Origin: Chlamydoabsidia padenii
Taxonomy: Eukaryota > Mucoromycota > Mucoromycetes > Mucorales > Cunninghamellaceae
Direction: 5' to 3'
NCBI GenBank assembly: GCA_025330725.1
Contig: JAIWND010000011.1
Coordinates: 558,001 to 622,000, forward strand
DNA length: 64,000 nt
This document shows positions 38,170-50,557 of the stretch, in pieces. The position numbers and the translations under genes are program-made. Numbering within the stretch: position 1 is the first letter of the stretch; each line of letters begins with the position of its first letter. Under the pieces are notes generated by a model. It had not been told where the DNA came from. It was given only the letters and a program-made list of their open reading frames with translations, and made no database searches.

Positions 38170-39166
38170 AGATGCACCACAGACCATGCATGGCATGATA
38201 AAAAAGAAAATCGAGGAGCCCAAGCCTATGCACGTTGATAAATAAGGGCCGATCTTGATGCCGAGAGGATGGATAAATATAACTAATGGATTAAAGAGAG
38301 GATTTTATTGATTCATAGTATTAATAATAAGGGGGGGGGAAAGAGTAACTATAGCTAAGCATATGTGTGTGTGTGTGTGTGTGTGTGTAGTTTATTATCG
38401 TCATTGCAGATCATCGATTGATAAAGAAGCCAATCAAAAGAGAGAGAGAGAGAGAGTTGATGCCATTACAAACCAGACCAATCCATTGACAGGTTTCCCG
38501 ATATTCCTTGTTCAGCCTATTCCGTCTATGTCTTCTTTTATTCTATCGATATGTATCTATTTTACTTTACCTGGATAGTTTCCTGGGATTCACCAGTAAT
38601 AGAACATGTCACTATTTAGAATGTTCCTATCGGTGATAAGTTTGAATATGGTGAGTAAGATCTGTCCCTTCCTCTCCCCCCCCTTTTTTTGTCTATGCAC
38701 TGCCTTACCTATCAGTTCCTTGGTCAAAGTTGAATTTTAGGAATGTTCGACAAATGACGGTTTCCAGTCGTAACAGAAACTTCATTGCCAGTATAAAGTC
38801 GTGTTGATTGCTTTGTGTTTTTAATATGTTGTTGATCCTTGTTGTAGAGATAGAGATGGAATTGAGGGAAGAAGGAAAGAAAGAGAGACCCTCTTTCCCA
38901 TTTATAAATCAAATGTTCAAACCCCGCCTTTTTTTTTTTTTTTGCCCCATCATCACCTTGGGATCCCACACATACACAAAAGATAGAATGAATAAAAATG
39001 TAGTTTTTATTAATCAAGAATATCTAAATAGAACACATAAAAAGAATAATACGCAAATTACCAAAAAAAAAAAAAGGACAAACTAATAAACTAAAGAATA
39101 GATAACACTAATAACATAGCAACAAGATAACTAAAGTGATCCATCATCGTAATCAAGTTTACAATT
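38170..39166. other. Intergenic region with microsatellites
   Basis: About 1 kb with no supported gene. It contains (GT)n at 38366-38388, (AG)n near 38440, and a TTCAAACCCCGCC element at 38916-38928 followed by a T tract. The element lies downstream of the SR gene (minus strand) and has no known gene to serve. Confidence 0.45.
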
Positions 39167-40306
39167 CTAATCTTGAGCAGCAGTATCCACAGGAGTCACC
39201 GAAGCAGACCGATCTTGAAGAGGAGTTCCATCACGGGCGGGTGGTGAACGAGATCGACGAGGAGATCTCGAGTAAGAGCGACCACGTCTAGGTGATCGAG
39301 AGAGAGGTGATCTGGAGCGAGAGATAGATCGAGAGTACGATCTGTCATCACGGTGTCGACGAGGAGGAGGACTTCTGGACACCGAGCGAGAATAGCTTCT
39401 TCTTCTTCTTCTACGATCACGAGAAGGAGATCGAGAATAACTAGAATGGCGACGACGACGACGTGGTGATGGTGATCTAGAATAACTTCTGTAACGTCTG
39501 CTTCTTCTGCTTCTTGATGGAGACCGGCTACGAGATCTATATCTACAAGAAAATCAAAAAAAAAGGTAGTGTTAGAATGATGGATAAGGTGGAATGATGA
39601 ATGGATTAAAAGGTTGCCATGGCTTTATCAAGGCTTTTTCTTTTCTGGAAGTATAAAATAAGAAGAATGTTCCTGTTCAAGTCCAATCATCATAAAGGGG
39701 GAGCGATACATACCTTGGACGAGATCGCTGCCTGCAATCTCTAGCATAGTGACCTAATAATCAAATTAATCCGTTAATTCCAATGATCACAGTTTTTATA
39801 TTATTTACCTTCTTCACCACAATTATAGCACCCACGTTCGTCACTACGACGGACGTGACCCTTGGCTTTTTCCACAACAATACGAACACCATCAAGATCC
39901 TAAGTGAATAAAGTATCAAGTTAGTCCTTATACTACCCCCCATAGTATTATCCTTTCTTGTTTGTGTATACATACCATGCCGTCCACTTCTTTTATAGCA
40001 AATTCAGCATCGTCTTCATTATCGAATTCCACAAAACCGTAGGCTATTTCAAGAAATAATAATAAGTATGATATAGTCAAACGTGTTTCCATTGTCACTT
40101 ACAAAAACTTTTCCCTTTCTATTAGTAAAACAAACAAACAAACAATCCAGACAGTCAGTTTTTCTGCAAACCCCCCCCACCTTTTTTTTTCTTCTTCTAA
40201 ATATTACCTTGATTTCACAACGAGTGATCTTGCCATACTTGACAAAGATATCTTCAAGATCGTATTGTTTTATACTTGGGGGGATTCTACCGATGAATAA
40301 AGCCAT
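39167..40306 (-). CDS. SR splicing factor with RRM and CCHC zinc knuckle
   Basis: Six exons, 40306-40208, 40118-40103 (16 nt), 40043-39976, 39899-39809, 39753-39714 and 39542-39167, give 229 residues. The RRM begins ALFIGRIPPSIKQYDLEDIF (RNP-2 FIGRIP), and RNP-1 is KGKSFSYGFVEF, partly encoded by the microexon. A zinc knuckle CYNCGEEGHYARDC and an RS domain follow (SRSPSRSRSRRYRS onward). This order matches human SRSF7/9G8 and plant RSZ proteins, which bind exonic enhancers and help mRNA export. The RS tail would be phosphorylated by SRPK/Clk kinases. The ending is DTAAQD. The first intron holds a poly-C/T tract. Confidence 0.93.
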
Positions 40307-40396
40307 TGTAGATCAATAAAGAAGAATGAGGAAACGAGGAAAAAGTAAGAAAAAAAAAAAAAAAAAAGAGGGAAAACAGAATAAATATCTTACTCG

Positions 40397-40409
40397 TTTA
40401 AAATCCCGC
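40397..40409 (+). promoter_or_regulatory. Recurrent element upstream of the SR factor
   Basis: TTTAAAATCCCGC about 90 bp before the SR ATG, one of two elements in the 260-bp divergent promoter with prefoldin 2. Confidence 0.5.
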
Positions 40410-40466
40410 ATTCCTCACTCACTCACAGTTCTTGCCTTTCCACGTCATTTCCTCCCCCCCTCAGAG

Positions 40467-40477
40467 TTCAAGTCCGA

Positions 40478-40479
<2 letters not shown>
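40467..40479 (+). promoter_or_regulatory. Recurrent element upstream of prefoldin 2
   Basis: TTCAAGTCCGACC about 90 bp before the prefoldin ATG, followed directly by a 42-nt T tract (40480-40521). Confidence 0.35.

Positions 40480-40521
<42 letters not shown>
40480..40521. repeat. 42-nt poly(T) tract in the PFD2 promoter
   Basis: Homopolymer between the promoter element and the start codon. Such tracts exclude nucleosomes in fungal promoters. Confidence 0.85.
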
Positions 40522-40566
40522 CTCCCTTCCCTTCCTTCCTTCTTCTTTTTAAATCCATATACCGAC

Positions 40567-41097
40567 ATGTCAAACAAAAAACCCACTGATGCCGAACTGC
40601 AACAACAGGTAAGAGAATTAGTTTGGAAACATACTTTACTAAAAAATGGGGGTTTTTTTTTTTTTAAATATCTTAGTATAATCAATACAAGAATGAATTA
40701 CAATCCATGGCACAAAAGATTGGTGAACTTGAATCAGAAGTCGAAGAACACAAGTAAGTAAAAACACGATAATCATATCATTCTCTCAACTCGTCTTTGC
40801 TTCTAGGTTGGTCATCGATAGTATCTCACCTTTGGAACCTGAACGTAAATGCTTCCGTATGGTAGGTGGCGTGTTGGTCGAACGAACTGTCAAGGAAGTA
40901 CTACCGGCTTTGGAAACAAACTTTAACGGGGTAAGTCCTGATGATTCATATATCACAATGGACTCACATACGGTTTTATTATTTGGGCGTAGATACAACA
41001 AGTGATCCAGTCCCTGTTACAATCTTATAAAAGAAAAGAACAAGACTTTATCGAATTCCAAAAGAAACACAACATCAAGGTCATGGCCCGCCAATAA
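40567..41097 (+). CDS. GIM4: Prefoldin subunit 2 (Gim4)
   Basis: Four exons, 40567-40608, 40677-40753, 40807-40930 and 40993-41097, encode 115 residues. It has the beta-type prefoldin layout: an N-terminal coiled coil (ELQQQYNQYKNELQSMAQKI), a central beta hairpin with RKCFRMVGGVLVERTV, which is diagnostic for subunit 2, and a C-terminal coiled coil (KRKEQDFIEFQKKHNIKV). It is part of the hexamer that hands unfolded actin and tubulin to the CCT chaperonin in the cytosol. Length equals the family norm. Three short introns separate the coil and hairpin parts. Confidence 0.95.
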
Positions 41098-41652
41098 ATA
41101 TACTCTCCCTCCTCAATAGTGTAGTATTAGAATATATCACCCCCCCCATCCGTATGAAGTCATTCAATTAAATAAAACACTCATTTTGCCTCTGATCCGT
41201 GAATACTGGGTACTTTTTTTTTTTTTTTTTTTTATGATCTGTCAGTCAGTGCGCACAATTCCGAAATAGGAAATATGGGTTGTATGTTGGGACACATTAC
41301 CCTAGCTTGACCATCAATATACCAAATAGATCATCCACTCCAATCGGCTTTTAATCCAACAACGCATACGTCCACTGTATATCAACCTCCTGTCATGGAT
41401 GATCCTTGACTTGATGAGCTTACCAAAAGATTGAAAAATAGCGTCAAGGTACACCGTATAGGTAAGGTGCCATTTATCACTATTACAACATGCAATTAAG
41501 CTTAAATGTTTGGTTGAGAAAGTAAGATAAAAACACTTTAAATGCATATACCAAGTATGGTCCTTGTACCTTTTATTTTAAACAAGTGAACGAGCAGAGG
41601 CGACGTACTAGAATGTTCTGGCGAGCAGACGGCGTTTGAAAAAGTATAAAAA
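41098..41652. other. Intergenic region with a possible decayed RRM fragment
   Basis: No intact gene. On the minus strand around 41340-41460 one frame reads YLDAIFQSFGKLIKSRIIHD, which resembles the helix-strand-strand core of an RRM. It lacks RNP motifs and is surrounded by non-coding sequence. If real, it is a relic. Confidence 0.3.
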
Positions 41653-41664
41653 TTTGAATTCCCG
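41653..41664 (+). promoter_or_regulatory. Recurrent element upstream of the CHORD gene
   Basis: TTTGAATTCCCG 74-85 bp before the ATG, followed by a T tract. Confidence 0.4.
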
Positions 41665-41737
41665 TTAGTTTTTTTTTTTTTTTTCCTCTACTTCTTTCCT
41701 GTCTTTTTTAATCCTTCTTCTTGCTAATTTATTTGTA

Positions 41738-43042
41738 ATGGTCAAGTGTACTCATCAAGGCTGTGGAAAAGAATTCGACGAAGAAACCAATGTTGAAAAT
41801 GGTAAGTGGTGAAAACGATTACAATGTGAACGAAAACTGAATGTAACACAATCGCGCTGTTATTCTACATTGGATGAATCTTTTTAGGTTGTCAATTCCA
41901 TTCTGGTGCACCAGTCTTCCATGAAGGTAACGATAATAGATATAAATTGACTTTCTTAGGTCCAATCTAATGGAAATATACTTTGGGTAGGTTTGAAAGG
42001 GTGGTCGTGCTGCAAGAAACGGGTGGATGACTTTGACGAATTCTTACAGCTTCCTGGATGTACATTTGGCAAACACACAGTCGAAAAGCAACAACAACAA
42101 CAACAACAACCAGTAGTGAAGGAAAGTGCATCAGTCGTGGCTAGTGTAAAGGATGGCGTAGAAGTTTATGGTCAACAAACGGTGGAATCTGTCAAGGAAA
42201 CAGTGGAACCTGTCAAGGTGGCTGCTGAACAACAACAACAAGAAGAAGATGAAGACGATGATGAATCCATCCCTGTCAAGGTTGGTACTACCTGTCGTCG
42301 TCGTGGATGTGGAGTGACGTTTACTGATGATGCTACAAACCGTCAAGGAGGTCCTGAATCTGTCTGTCATTATCATCCTGGTGCGCCCATCTTCCATGAA
42401 GGATCTAAAGGTTGGAGCTGTTGTCCTCGAAAAGTCCTCGAATTTGACGAATTCCTCAAGATCAAGGGGTGCAAAGAACGCCAAGGTCATTTGTTTGTAG
42501 GCAGCAAGAAGGATGGTCAACAACAAGAAGAATTGGTGGATTGTCGCTTGGATTGGTATCAAACACAGACTAATGTTATTCTCAGTATCTTTGCCAAGAA
42601 CAAGCAAGATACTCAAGTCAAATTCTCTAGTCGCGCTATAGAAGTCGATGTCAAGATGAAGGATAACAAGCGATACAAGAAACGTATACCACTCTTCCAT
42701 GTAAGTATTACTGCTTTATGATAATTGTAAAAAAAAAAAGAAAGAAAAGAAAACTCATTGGCCTTTATATATAGTTAATTGATTGTGACGCATCCAAGTA
42801 TACTGCCTTATCCACCAAGGTTGAAATTAACTTGAAAAAGACAAATGGGATGTCATGGGCTGCATTGGAACCAACGAATGATGTAAAGTCATGGACTACT
42901 TTCGGTGTAACAGGCACAGGTGGTACTGTTGGCTCAAAAGAGGTAGGACCAATGTTATCATCCGATCAAGATGATACTCACACTTTTTATTTTATTACAG
43001 ATGCACTACAGTGGTGACTCTCCATTACACATGAAGGATTAG
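41738..43042 (+). CDS. CHORDC1: CHORD-CS domain cochaperone
   Basis: Five exons, 41738-41801, 41888-41926, 41991-42700, 42775-42942 and 43001-43042, give 340 residues in exact phase. Two CHORD zinc domains: the first is CTHQGCGKEFDEE, CQFHSGAPVFHEG, GWSCCKKRVDDFDEFLQLPGC; the second is CRRRGCGVTFTDD, CHYHPGAPIFHEGSKGWSCC. Both keep the Cys3-His pattern. Poly-Gln and acidic spacers separate them. The C-terminal CS (p23-like) domain is DWYQTQTNVILSIFAKNK to WAALEPTN. The architecture equals animal CHORDC1/melusin. These proteins bind Hsp90 and Sgt1. The first CHORD is spread over three exons. Confidence 0.95.
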
Positions 43043-43147
43043 GTTCTATTAATGTAGTTTATAGTATTAGACGTGTTTTTTTTTTAAAAAAAAATAAAAC
43101 AATAAAAATGGGTTTGATGTTATATGAATCGTGGTTGGACTCGATAT

Positions 43148-43159
43148 GCGGGGTTTAAA
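43148..43159 (-). promoter_or_regulatory. Recurrent element downstream of CHORD, upstream of the arrestin gene
   Basis: GCGGGGTTTAAA, 287 bp before the arrestin ATG; a long pyrimidine-rich leader separates them. Confidence 0.35.
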
Positions 43160-43445
43160 TTACCGAATGCAATGGGAAAAAAAATTAAGTTTTTTGCGTC
43201 GGTATCCTCTTTCTTTCCCTTCTCTCTCTCTCTCTCTTTTTTTTTTTATTTTTATTTTTTAACTCGATATCCCACCCCACCCCCCTCTCCCTTCCATTTA
43301 TCTACCTACTATAGTAATAATTGTCCTTTGTTTAGGACTCTATAATTTTTATACACTATCATCCTTCTTCCTCTAGTAGCATTACAATATACTTCCTTCC
43401 TCCCTCCTTCCCCCCCCTTGTCTCATCTTGGATCTCTTTTAATCT

Positions 43446-43574
43446 ATGCGTAATCGTGGCAAGACAAATAAAACCATTGATATCCAGCTTTATGAAGAAA
43501 AGTTTTATTTCCCTGGTGAAGTAATAAAAGGTAAAATAAACTCGTTAATGATTAGGATAAAGAAAACAACAAAG

Positions 43575-43607
<33 letters not shown>

Positions 43608-45761
43608 TACTGCTAACCTATTTTTATTTTGTGCTATTATTGTAGGTGTTGTTATCGTACATCCAAAAAGTGCCACCAAGACCAACCATATCATTGTACG
43701 GTTCTCTGGTCAGGTGTTTATATCTGTCAAGGACAAGGAAACCATCAATCTCTTCTCGAAAACCAAGATACTACCCATCTCCACGGAAGATAATAAATCT
43801 TCTCATGTATTGGACGCCAAGCAACACTCGTTTCCTTTTGAATTTGTCGTCCCTAATGAACTTCCAAGTACTATGGAGGTAAGTTAATAAACGAAAAAGG
43901 TCATGGATTTATACTGATATATTAACAACACGTATGAAAACCCTAGTTCGGTAAAAGAAAAGCCAGGGTCAAGTATATTTTGACGGCAGTACACGATCGA
44001 CCTATGGTGCCTGAATCTCTTTGTGCAAAAGTATCTTATAGTGTACCTATTCTAGAACTAGTGGATGTTACCAAGATGCCTTTTATCAAGCCTCAAGAAA
44101 AGTCAATGGATATTTTATTGCCTGGTGCAAAATATAACAAGAAATGTCAAACGACAGGATCTATGCCAAGATTTGGATATACACGGGGTAATAATTTAAA
44201 AGATGAAATGGAGGAGGAGGGAGAACTAAAGCAGGTTTTTATTTTTTCCTAACATAGGCGAAATCTTACCTTTGAAGGTGATTATCAATCATTTTGAATC
44301 CTTCTCACAATCAAATGCCTTGGAGGTGGAACTCGTACGTACTGTGGAAATCCGTACTCAAAGGTAAACAAACATTTGCATCAATTATATTACTCTCCTT
44401 GACTCTGATATTCATTATATTATGATAGAAACACAGCAACTACTGAAGATATCCTCAAGGTAGTGAAACAGGACATCAAGATCATTGGTCCTTACAACTT
44501 TTCTCAATCGACAACATGCCAACTTATGATTCCTACCTCAACACCACCCACCATTCGATTCAAGGATAAAACCTTACATATACATTACAAGGTACGGGTT
44601 AAAGTGCGACTGGGGAAGACTGGAAATGCAACACCTTCGACCCTTGAAATGCCGTTTGTAGTAGGAACATGGCCTCGGGCGGATATTCCTATTGACGATG
44701 ACGACGATGAAGAACTGATACAACTATTAGGGGAAACCATGCTCAGTGACGACGACGAAGATGATGACGATGGATCTTACGATGTAGACAAAAGGGAAAC
44801 GAACTTGTCATTATCTTCACACCAAAAACGATATTCTGTATTATCATCATCATCGGCGACAACCTTGACTATGCCAAAGAACAACAATGTCGTGGGTCGA
44901 TCGGATTCAACACAATCAAGAGTATCTCACAAGTCTATGGGGTCAGTCTCTTCTTGGCGATCAAGTCAATCATTGGAAAACAACAATATATCTCGCACCA
45001 CATCATCCACACCAGGGGATCCGTACCAACAACAACAACAACAACAAATGTATCCAGGTTTTGGTCGAAACAGCACATCAAGCGATATGATATACCCATC
45101 AGCCAATTACTTGAACCGGTCATCATCCACACCAGATTTACTTGCCAATCCGACTTTACCATATTATGGACAATATCCTGGAGGAACACCTTATTTACAA
45201 CATCAAAATACTTATCCACTATACGAACACAACCGCCAATCTTTATATGACGACAGAGGAACACCATCGTACTATCAACAAGGCATCTCACCTTATCCTA
45301 CACAACAACAACAACAACAACAACATATACCATACAACAACAACAATCTGGATCGAGCATCAACGTCACCTTCATCATCCATATCATCTTACTCGCCGTA
45401 CCAACATCATAGGATGGGATCTGAAGAATATCGACCTATGGGCATTCCATCACCTCAACAACAAGCTTTACCTCCTCCACCACTTTTGATAGACGATGTA
45501 CCTACCAAAGTACTGCAACCCATGTCAACCACCACTTCTTCTCATTCGACTATCAATCGATTCCGAACGGATGGGAACAACTCGGCCCGTAGACACTGCA
45601 ATGACACTGCGACACAAAACATGGCGGTAATCTCTGATGATGATGATGATGATGATGATGATTCGGATGATGGGGACTTGTTTGTCATTATCGAACGAAA
45701 GAAGAAACTAGCGGAAAAGGAAATGCGACAGAAACGAACGATGTATACGGTGACTGAATAA
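43446..45761 (+). CDS. Alpha-arrestin (ART-type ubiquitin-ligase adaptor)
   Basis: Five exons, 43446-43530, 43646-43878, 43947-44187, 44258-44363 and 44429-45761, encode 665 residues. The N-terminal arrestin fold has IDIQLYEEKFYFPGEVIKG (first strand motif) and SFPFEFVVPNELPST. The C-terminal arrestin part has ILPLKVIINHFESFSQSNAL and IHYKVRVKVRLGKTG. After about residue 300 comes a disordered tail with Asp runs (about 310-336 and 625), poly-Gln and Ser/Thr clusters. It includes a TLPYYGQY segment fitting the L/P-P-x-Y motif bound by WW domains. Fungal members recruit Rsp5 to transporters for endocytosis. Poly-A (about 30 nt) fills intron 1. Confidence 0.9.
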
Positions 45762-46056
45762 ACTTTGGTAGATCCCCCTTGTTATCTATAGTTTATCCCT
45801 ATCTTTACATATATACATATATATTTATTGTTATATCATTTTTTTATAATTTCTCTCTCTCTCTCTCTCTTTATTCTTATTCTCCATTTTTGTACATTTT
45901 ACATTAATAAAATTTGTTTGTCCATCCATCCGTGTTGAATCCAAAGGAACAATGCCCTTGGAACTCCGATTGGATGGTCAATCTTGACCTCTTGACAATA
46001 AAAAAGAGGAATAGGTGTTTATTTGAGGTGGGGGGGGGGGATGAAGATCATGATAG

Positions 46057-46095
<39 letters not shown>

Positions 46096-46204
46096 GGATA
46101 CTCAAACCATCACTTGATGATGTTTCGGTTTTAAAAAAGTTTCCATTATGCAGGCATTGTCCCCAATTTGTGACCGCACGCACAAAAATTTGGTTGAGAT
46201 AAAA

Positions 46205-46235
<31 letters not shown>

Positions 46236-46332
46236 CTCTTTCTTCCCTTTTCATTCTTGTACCATCATATCTTCCCGTTCTTATATTCTAACCTGATTCA
46301 CCACTAGTATACATATTCTTTCTCCTTTATAA
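45762..46332. other. Intergenic region with a (TA)n microsatellite
   Basis: Contains an AATAAA near 45906, a G10 run, (TA)n around 46052-46091 and a 29-nt T tract at 46207-46235 before the SAP gene. No element copy or gene was found. Confidence 0.5.
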
Positions 46333-48435
46333 ATGTACCAATTTGACGACAAAGATAAACCACCACCATCCACTTTGTCTTTTACGATACCCAACAACAG
46401 ACCTGATGGCAACAATGACGATCACCTATATAGTTCATCCTACCCGTCTTTATCGTTTCACCAACCTCATTCCTTGGATGATAATTATTCATTCTTGAAC
46501 TGGGGTAATGAAACACACGATTCGATGCCACCATCTGCGTTTTTATCAGACATGCCGTCACTTGGTCAAGGTTCCTTTTTGGCCCAAGATGGTATCTATG
46601 TGTCTTCTGGTGATCAACAAGAACCTGGTCCCATGTTTTCTCCTCTGACAAACAATCAACAAGGCAACGTGGACATGTTCTCTTCTTTGACTGACCAAGA
46701 ACAATACGCCATCTTGATGTCTGAACCCAATTTTTTACGCCAACAAACACTTTTACAACAGAACAAAGAAGACAATGTACAACAACAAGATGATTCTCCA
46801 ATGCGATCCAATTTGACAGCCATGTTTGGCCAATCATCATCCTCTGCCAAAACACCACTGATCAACAACAAGCTTCGAAAGGAAACGAACCGACGGTCTC
46901 AACCACGTGGCATCAATCGAATGAATGCAATTCCTATCAATGCAGGTTCAAAACATTCTTCGGCGGAAATTGATCACCAGCGACGATTCAACGAATTACA
47001 AGCACGTTTTCGAGTTAATTATGCACGTAAACCAACCACATCCTCTTCTTTATCCACACAACAATTTGACTTGTCAGTAGATGGAAATGACTTTGGTTTG
47101 CAAAACCATACTGGTGCTTTTGGATCATCGATGCCTACTTACATGGAAAAAAGCAATAGGGTATTTGGTGATACTGAAAATGGGATTGGTAAGTGGAGAC
47201 TATTTATTATACTAAAAAAAAAAAAAATTAACAAATGATTTCATTCTATAGGTCATCTCGGTACTAAATCATCTACAACACCAGTAAAAGGCATAACTAT
47301 TCCAAAAAACAACAACTCTTCTTCTTCCAGTATCAAACAAGCAGCATCATCATTCCCATCACGAACTATGCCGATCCAAATCCAACGTGTCCATCGTACC
47401 AATATCAATCAACCATTAGACGCCGAACAACATCAAAAACGACTAGATGATCAACTTGTAAAAACCAACTTTGATGACATCACTGTATCTGAACTCAAAG
47501 AAATGTTACGACAACGTGGGAAACCGGCAACAGGAAAAAAGGCGATATTACTTCAACGACTTGTTGACGAACGTGACATTATTCATGCTGTGCGCAGTGG
47601 CAAGATACTTCATCGACATTCTCAACCACCAATCATATCGGCGTCCAGTTACGATAACAACAATACTACTACTACTACTACTACTACTTCTTCTCAACCA
47701 TACCAAGGCGACACATCACCAATGTATCATCATGCATCTTCACTTGACAGCCCATCCTCTGTACCCAACACCATGTTTTTATCCAGCTCACCTGGTTCGG
47801 TGACTTTATTGAATCGATCCATTGCTGACATGCATATCGGCTCACCACCCATACGACGCTACTCACCTTATAATGCACCAGGATCACCACGAGCATCACC
47901 TAAAATGCAAACTCAGCAACAACAAGCGGTCTATTCCTCATCCATGCCTAACCACTCGTCTCTGTCCTCATCACTTGATGATGGTTATCTGAACCCGAAT
48001 CGAAACATGCGATTTTATAATCAGGGGTTGGCTGGACCTAAATCCTATGCTCCTTTCACCTCTTCTGCTTTGGCAACACCTGATCGGGATCATGATGATC
48101 CGTTTGATAGAATGGCTCGTGAACAAGGCAATGTCGATCAACCAATATACACAAATGGAACGGATGAAACGATGGAATGGGCAAATAATCATGGAGGAGA
48201 TTCATCATTGAATGCTCTTTTACAAGGCAAGTATCTAGGAGAAGGAGGGGAATCTAGTGACTCATCTTTTCTCTCTTGTATAGATTTACCAGAAGGTGTA
48301 TCTATTGATCAATTCTTGGCTTGGTTGGCGGAAAATGGGGATCAATTCAACATGGATCCAATGAAAATGGATATGGATGGGATGATACCAATGGATCCTG
48401 GTAGACCTCTTTATGATGATCCTTCAACACAGTAG
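46333..48435 (+). CDS. SAP-domain protein of unknown function
   Basis: Two exons, 46333-47188 and 47252-48435, give 679 residues. Most of the chain is Ser/Asn/Gln-rich and likely disordered. The only domain seen is a SAP motif, TVSELKEMLRQRGKPATGKKAILLQRLVDE, at about residue 370-400, the two-helix DNA/RNA-binding unit of chromatin proteins. Basic segments nearby (RKETNRRSQPRGINR) suit nuclear import. The C-terminal segment LPEGVSIDQFLAWLAENGDQ could be an interaction motif. A gtatct...tatag pair at 48233-48286 looks intron-like, but its removal shifts the frame, so the exon is read through. Possibly a transcription or RNA cofactor; not identified further. Confidence 0.75.
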
Positions 48436-48758
48436 ATTAAGCTTCCCTTATTTGTACTATATATATATAAATATATATTTATTCCTTCCTACCAGAATAG
48501 ACATTTCCTCTTGTTTTATCATGCTTTTATACATCTTAAACTAATTCAACTATATAATAAAACGGACAAATGGAGGGATTGTTTGCATGATTTCAGTCAA
48601 GGGGCGGAGTTGAACATATTACCCACATTGGACAGTAGTCAAAATATTATGTTAAAATCAAAACAATGTGTTAATTTATTGAATAGTATGATATAAATAA
48701 AGAGACGATACTAGGGGGGGGGAGTTGATGCATAAGAGGTAAAAAAAAAAAAAGAGAT
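48436..48758. other. Convergent intergenic region
   Basis: 3'-to-3' gap. It holds an isolated GGGCGGAGTTGAACA stretch at 48602-48616, similar to the recurrent element but without an adjacent start codon, and a poly-A tract near 48740. Confidence 0.4.
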
Positions 48759-50215
48759 CTATTTGTGGTAGTTGGCAGGGACAAAGGGCATCTTTTCAAT
48801 AACAGCAGCTTGAATTCTATTTCTAACCCGGACATCCAATTCAGTACCCTTCTTGTGATAACCATTCTTGACATAACCCATGGCGATATTCTTCTTCAAG
48901 CTTGGGGAAGGGCAACCAGAAGTGATCTTGCCAATGATTTCTCCTTGCTTGTTCAAGATATCAGCACCATCACGAGCAGGAGCACCTTGAACGGTGAGAC
49001 CTACCCGACGACGAGTGACACCACCCTTGATTTGAGGCAAGATATGTTCGGCACCCAAGAAACCACCCGTGTCACGACGTGATTTGGCTACAGAGATAGA
49101 GAGAGAATGAGTAAAGAGGAGAACGAAGCGTTTGATTTCCAACTTACCAATGGTCCAAGTCAAACCAGCTTCAACAGGGGTAGTGGTGTCATCCAAATCA
49201 TTACCGTAGAGACAAAGACCAGCTTCCAAACGTAAACTATCACGAGCACCCAAACCGGCCATTTCAACATCAGGGTTGGATAACAATTTTTCGGTGATGG
49301 TAACGATTTCAGGAGTAGGTACGGACAACTAAATGAAAAACCTCCATTAGTCATGCATTACCTTCTATTTTTTTTTGCCTATTTACCTCGAAACCATCTT
49401 CACCAGTATATCCAGAGCGAGCCACATGACAAGGCACACCGGCCACATCCAAGAATCGACCATTCATAAAGGGGAAATCAGCGAGACTTTTACCAATCAA
49501 CGCTTCCAAAGCCGCTGCCGATTTGGGACCTTGAATAGCAATGAGGGAATGATCATCAATCACTTGGAAATCCACATCACCCCCCTTTTGTTGAAAGAGA
49601 CCGAGTTGATGACGGATATGAGCCAAATCCTTGTCAGCACAACCAGCATTGGAGACCACATAAAGACAGTCTTGTTGTTGCATAATAATGGTATCATCAA
49701 TAATCCCACCTTGTTCATTGGTGAAGACAGACAGAGTGCCTTGACCTACAGGCATATTGTGTAAATCGGCAACACAAAGAGTTTCGAAAAACTTTTGTCG
49801 ATCTTTACCCACCACACTATACAAACAAATCCCGTTCTATTAGTTTGCCGTTATTACTTTTTTTTTTTTTTTTTGTGTGTGTATATACTTTACCGTGATT
49901 GAAGCATGTGGGAGACATCAAAGATGGAGGCCTTTTCGCGAGTATGCAAATGAGACGCCAAGGCACCCATGTTCTTGTACAAGACAGGCATAGCATAACC
50001 AGCAAAAGGCACCATCTTGCCACCGTGCTTTACGTGGAAATCATACAAGGCAGTTTTCTTGACATTCTATATAAAGAAAAAAAAAAAAAAAAAGGTGAGT
50101 TCGTCAGTTGTCTTTCTACTTGAATACTTACTTCTTCAGTAGCATAGAATCGTTTAGCCAAAGGACGAGTTTGTCGCAAGATGGAAGTAGAACGTGCTTG
50201 TAAAGTAGAAAGCAT
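48759..50215 (-). CDS. GCV1: Mitochondrial aminomethyltransferase (glycine cleavage T protein)
   Basis: Five exons, 50215-50132, 50066-49894, 49816-49387, 49328-49148 and 49087-48759, encode 398 residues. An Arg/Ser-rich N-terminus ([20 protein letters not shown]) is a mitochondrial presequence. The GcvT fold follows: [39 protein letters not shown], the folate-site segment [11 protein letters not shown] and [20 protein letters not shown]. The C-terminal domain has [18 protein letters not shown]. It transfers the methylene group to tetrahydrofolate, releasing ammonia, in the glycine decarboxylase complex. Length and motifs are standard. Confidence 0.96.
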
Positions 50216-50557
50216 AATGGAATGGGATATATTGTGAGATGGGAAAGAAAAAAGAAGAAAATAAAATAAATAAAAAAAACGTACTTTTATCTAAAAGAGA
50301 AGATATGCTTGACTCGGTGGAATCCAAATCGGGATATGCAAACCATTTGATTGGATCCTTCGGCGAAGAAAAAAAAAAAATAAGAGTTTATCGGCGAATC
50401 AAAAAATTGACACGGTGGAAGCTATATAAAAAAAAAAGTAGATGGTGATAGATCTTTTATTTATTGAGAGAGAGAGAGAGACATTAAAGAGATAGTATAC
50501 TAATAAAAAGTGTGTGTGTGGGGGGAATATATAAACTAGAGAATCATTAAACTAACA

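Noticed and set aside
41314..41547. RRM gene on the minus strand
   Set aside because: Only one helix-strand stretch resembles an RRM; RNP motifs are missing and flanks are non-coding.
46049..46091. CRISPR-like or structured repeat
   Set aside because: Simple (TA)n microsatellite with no spacers.
48233..48286. Intron in the SAP-domain gene
   Set aside because: Removal shifts the frame and destroys the well-formed C-terminus; the read-through frame is coherent.
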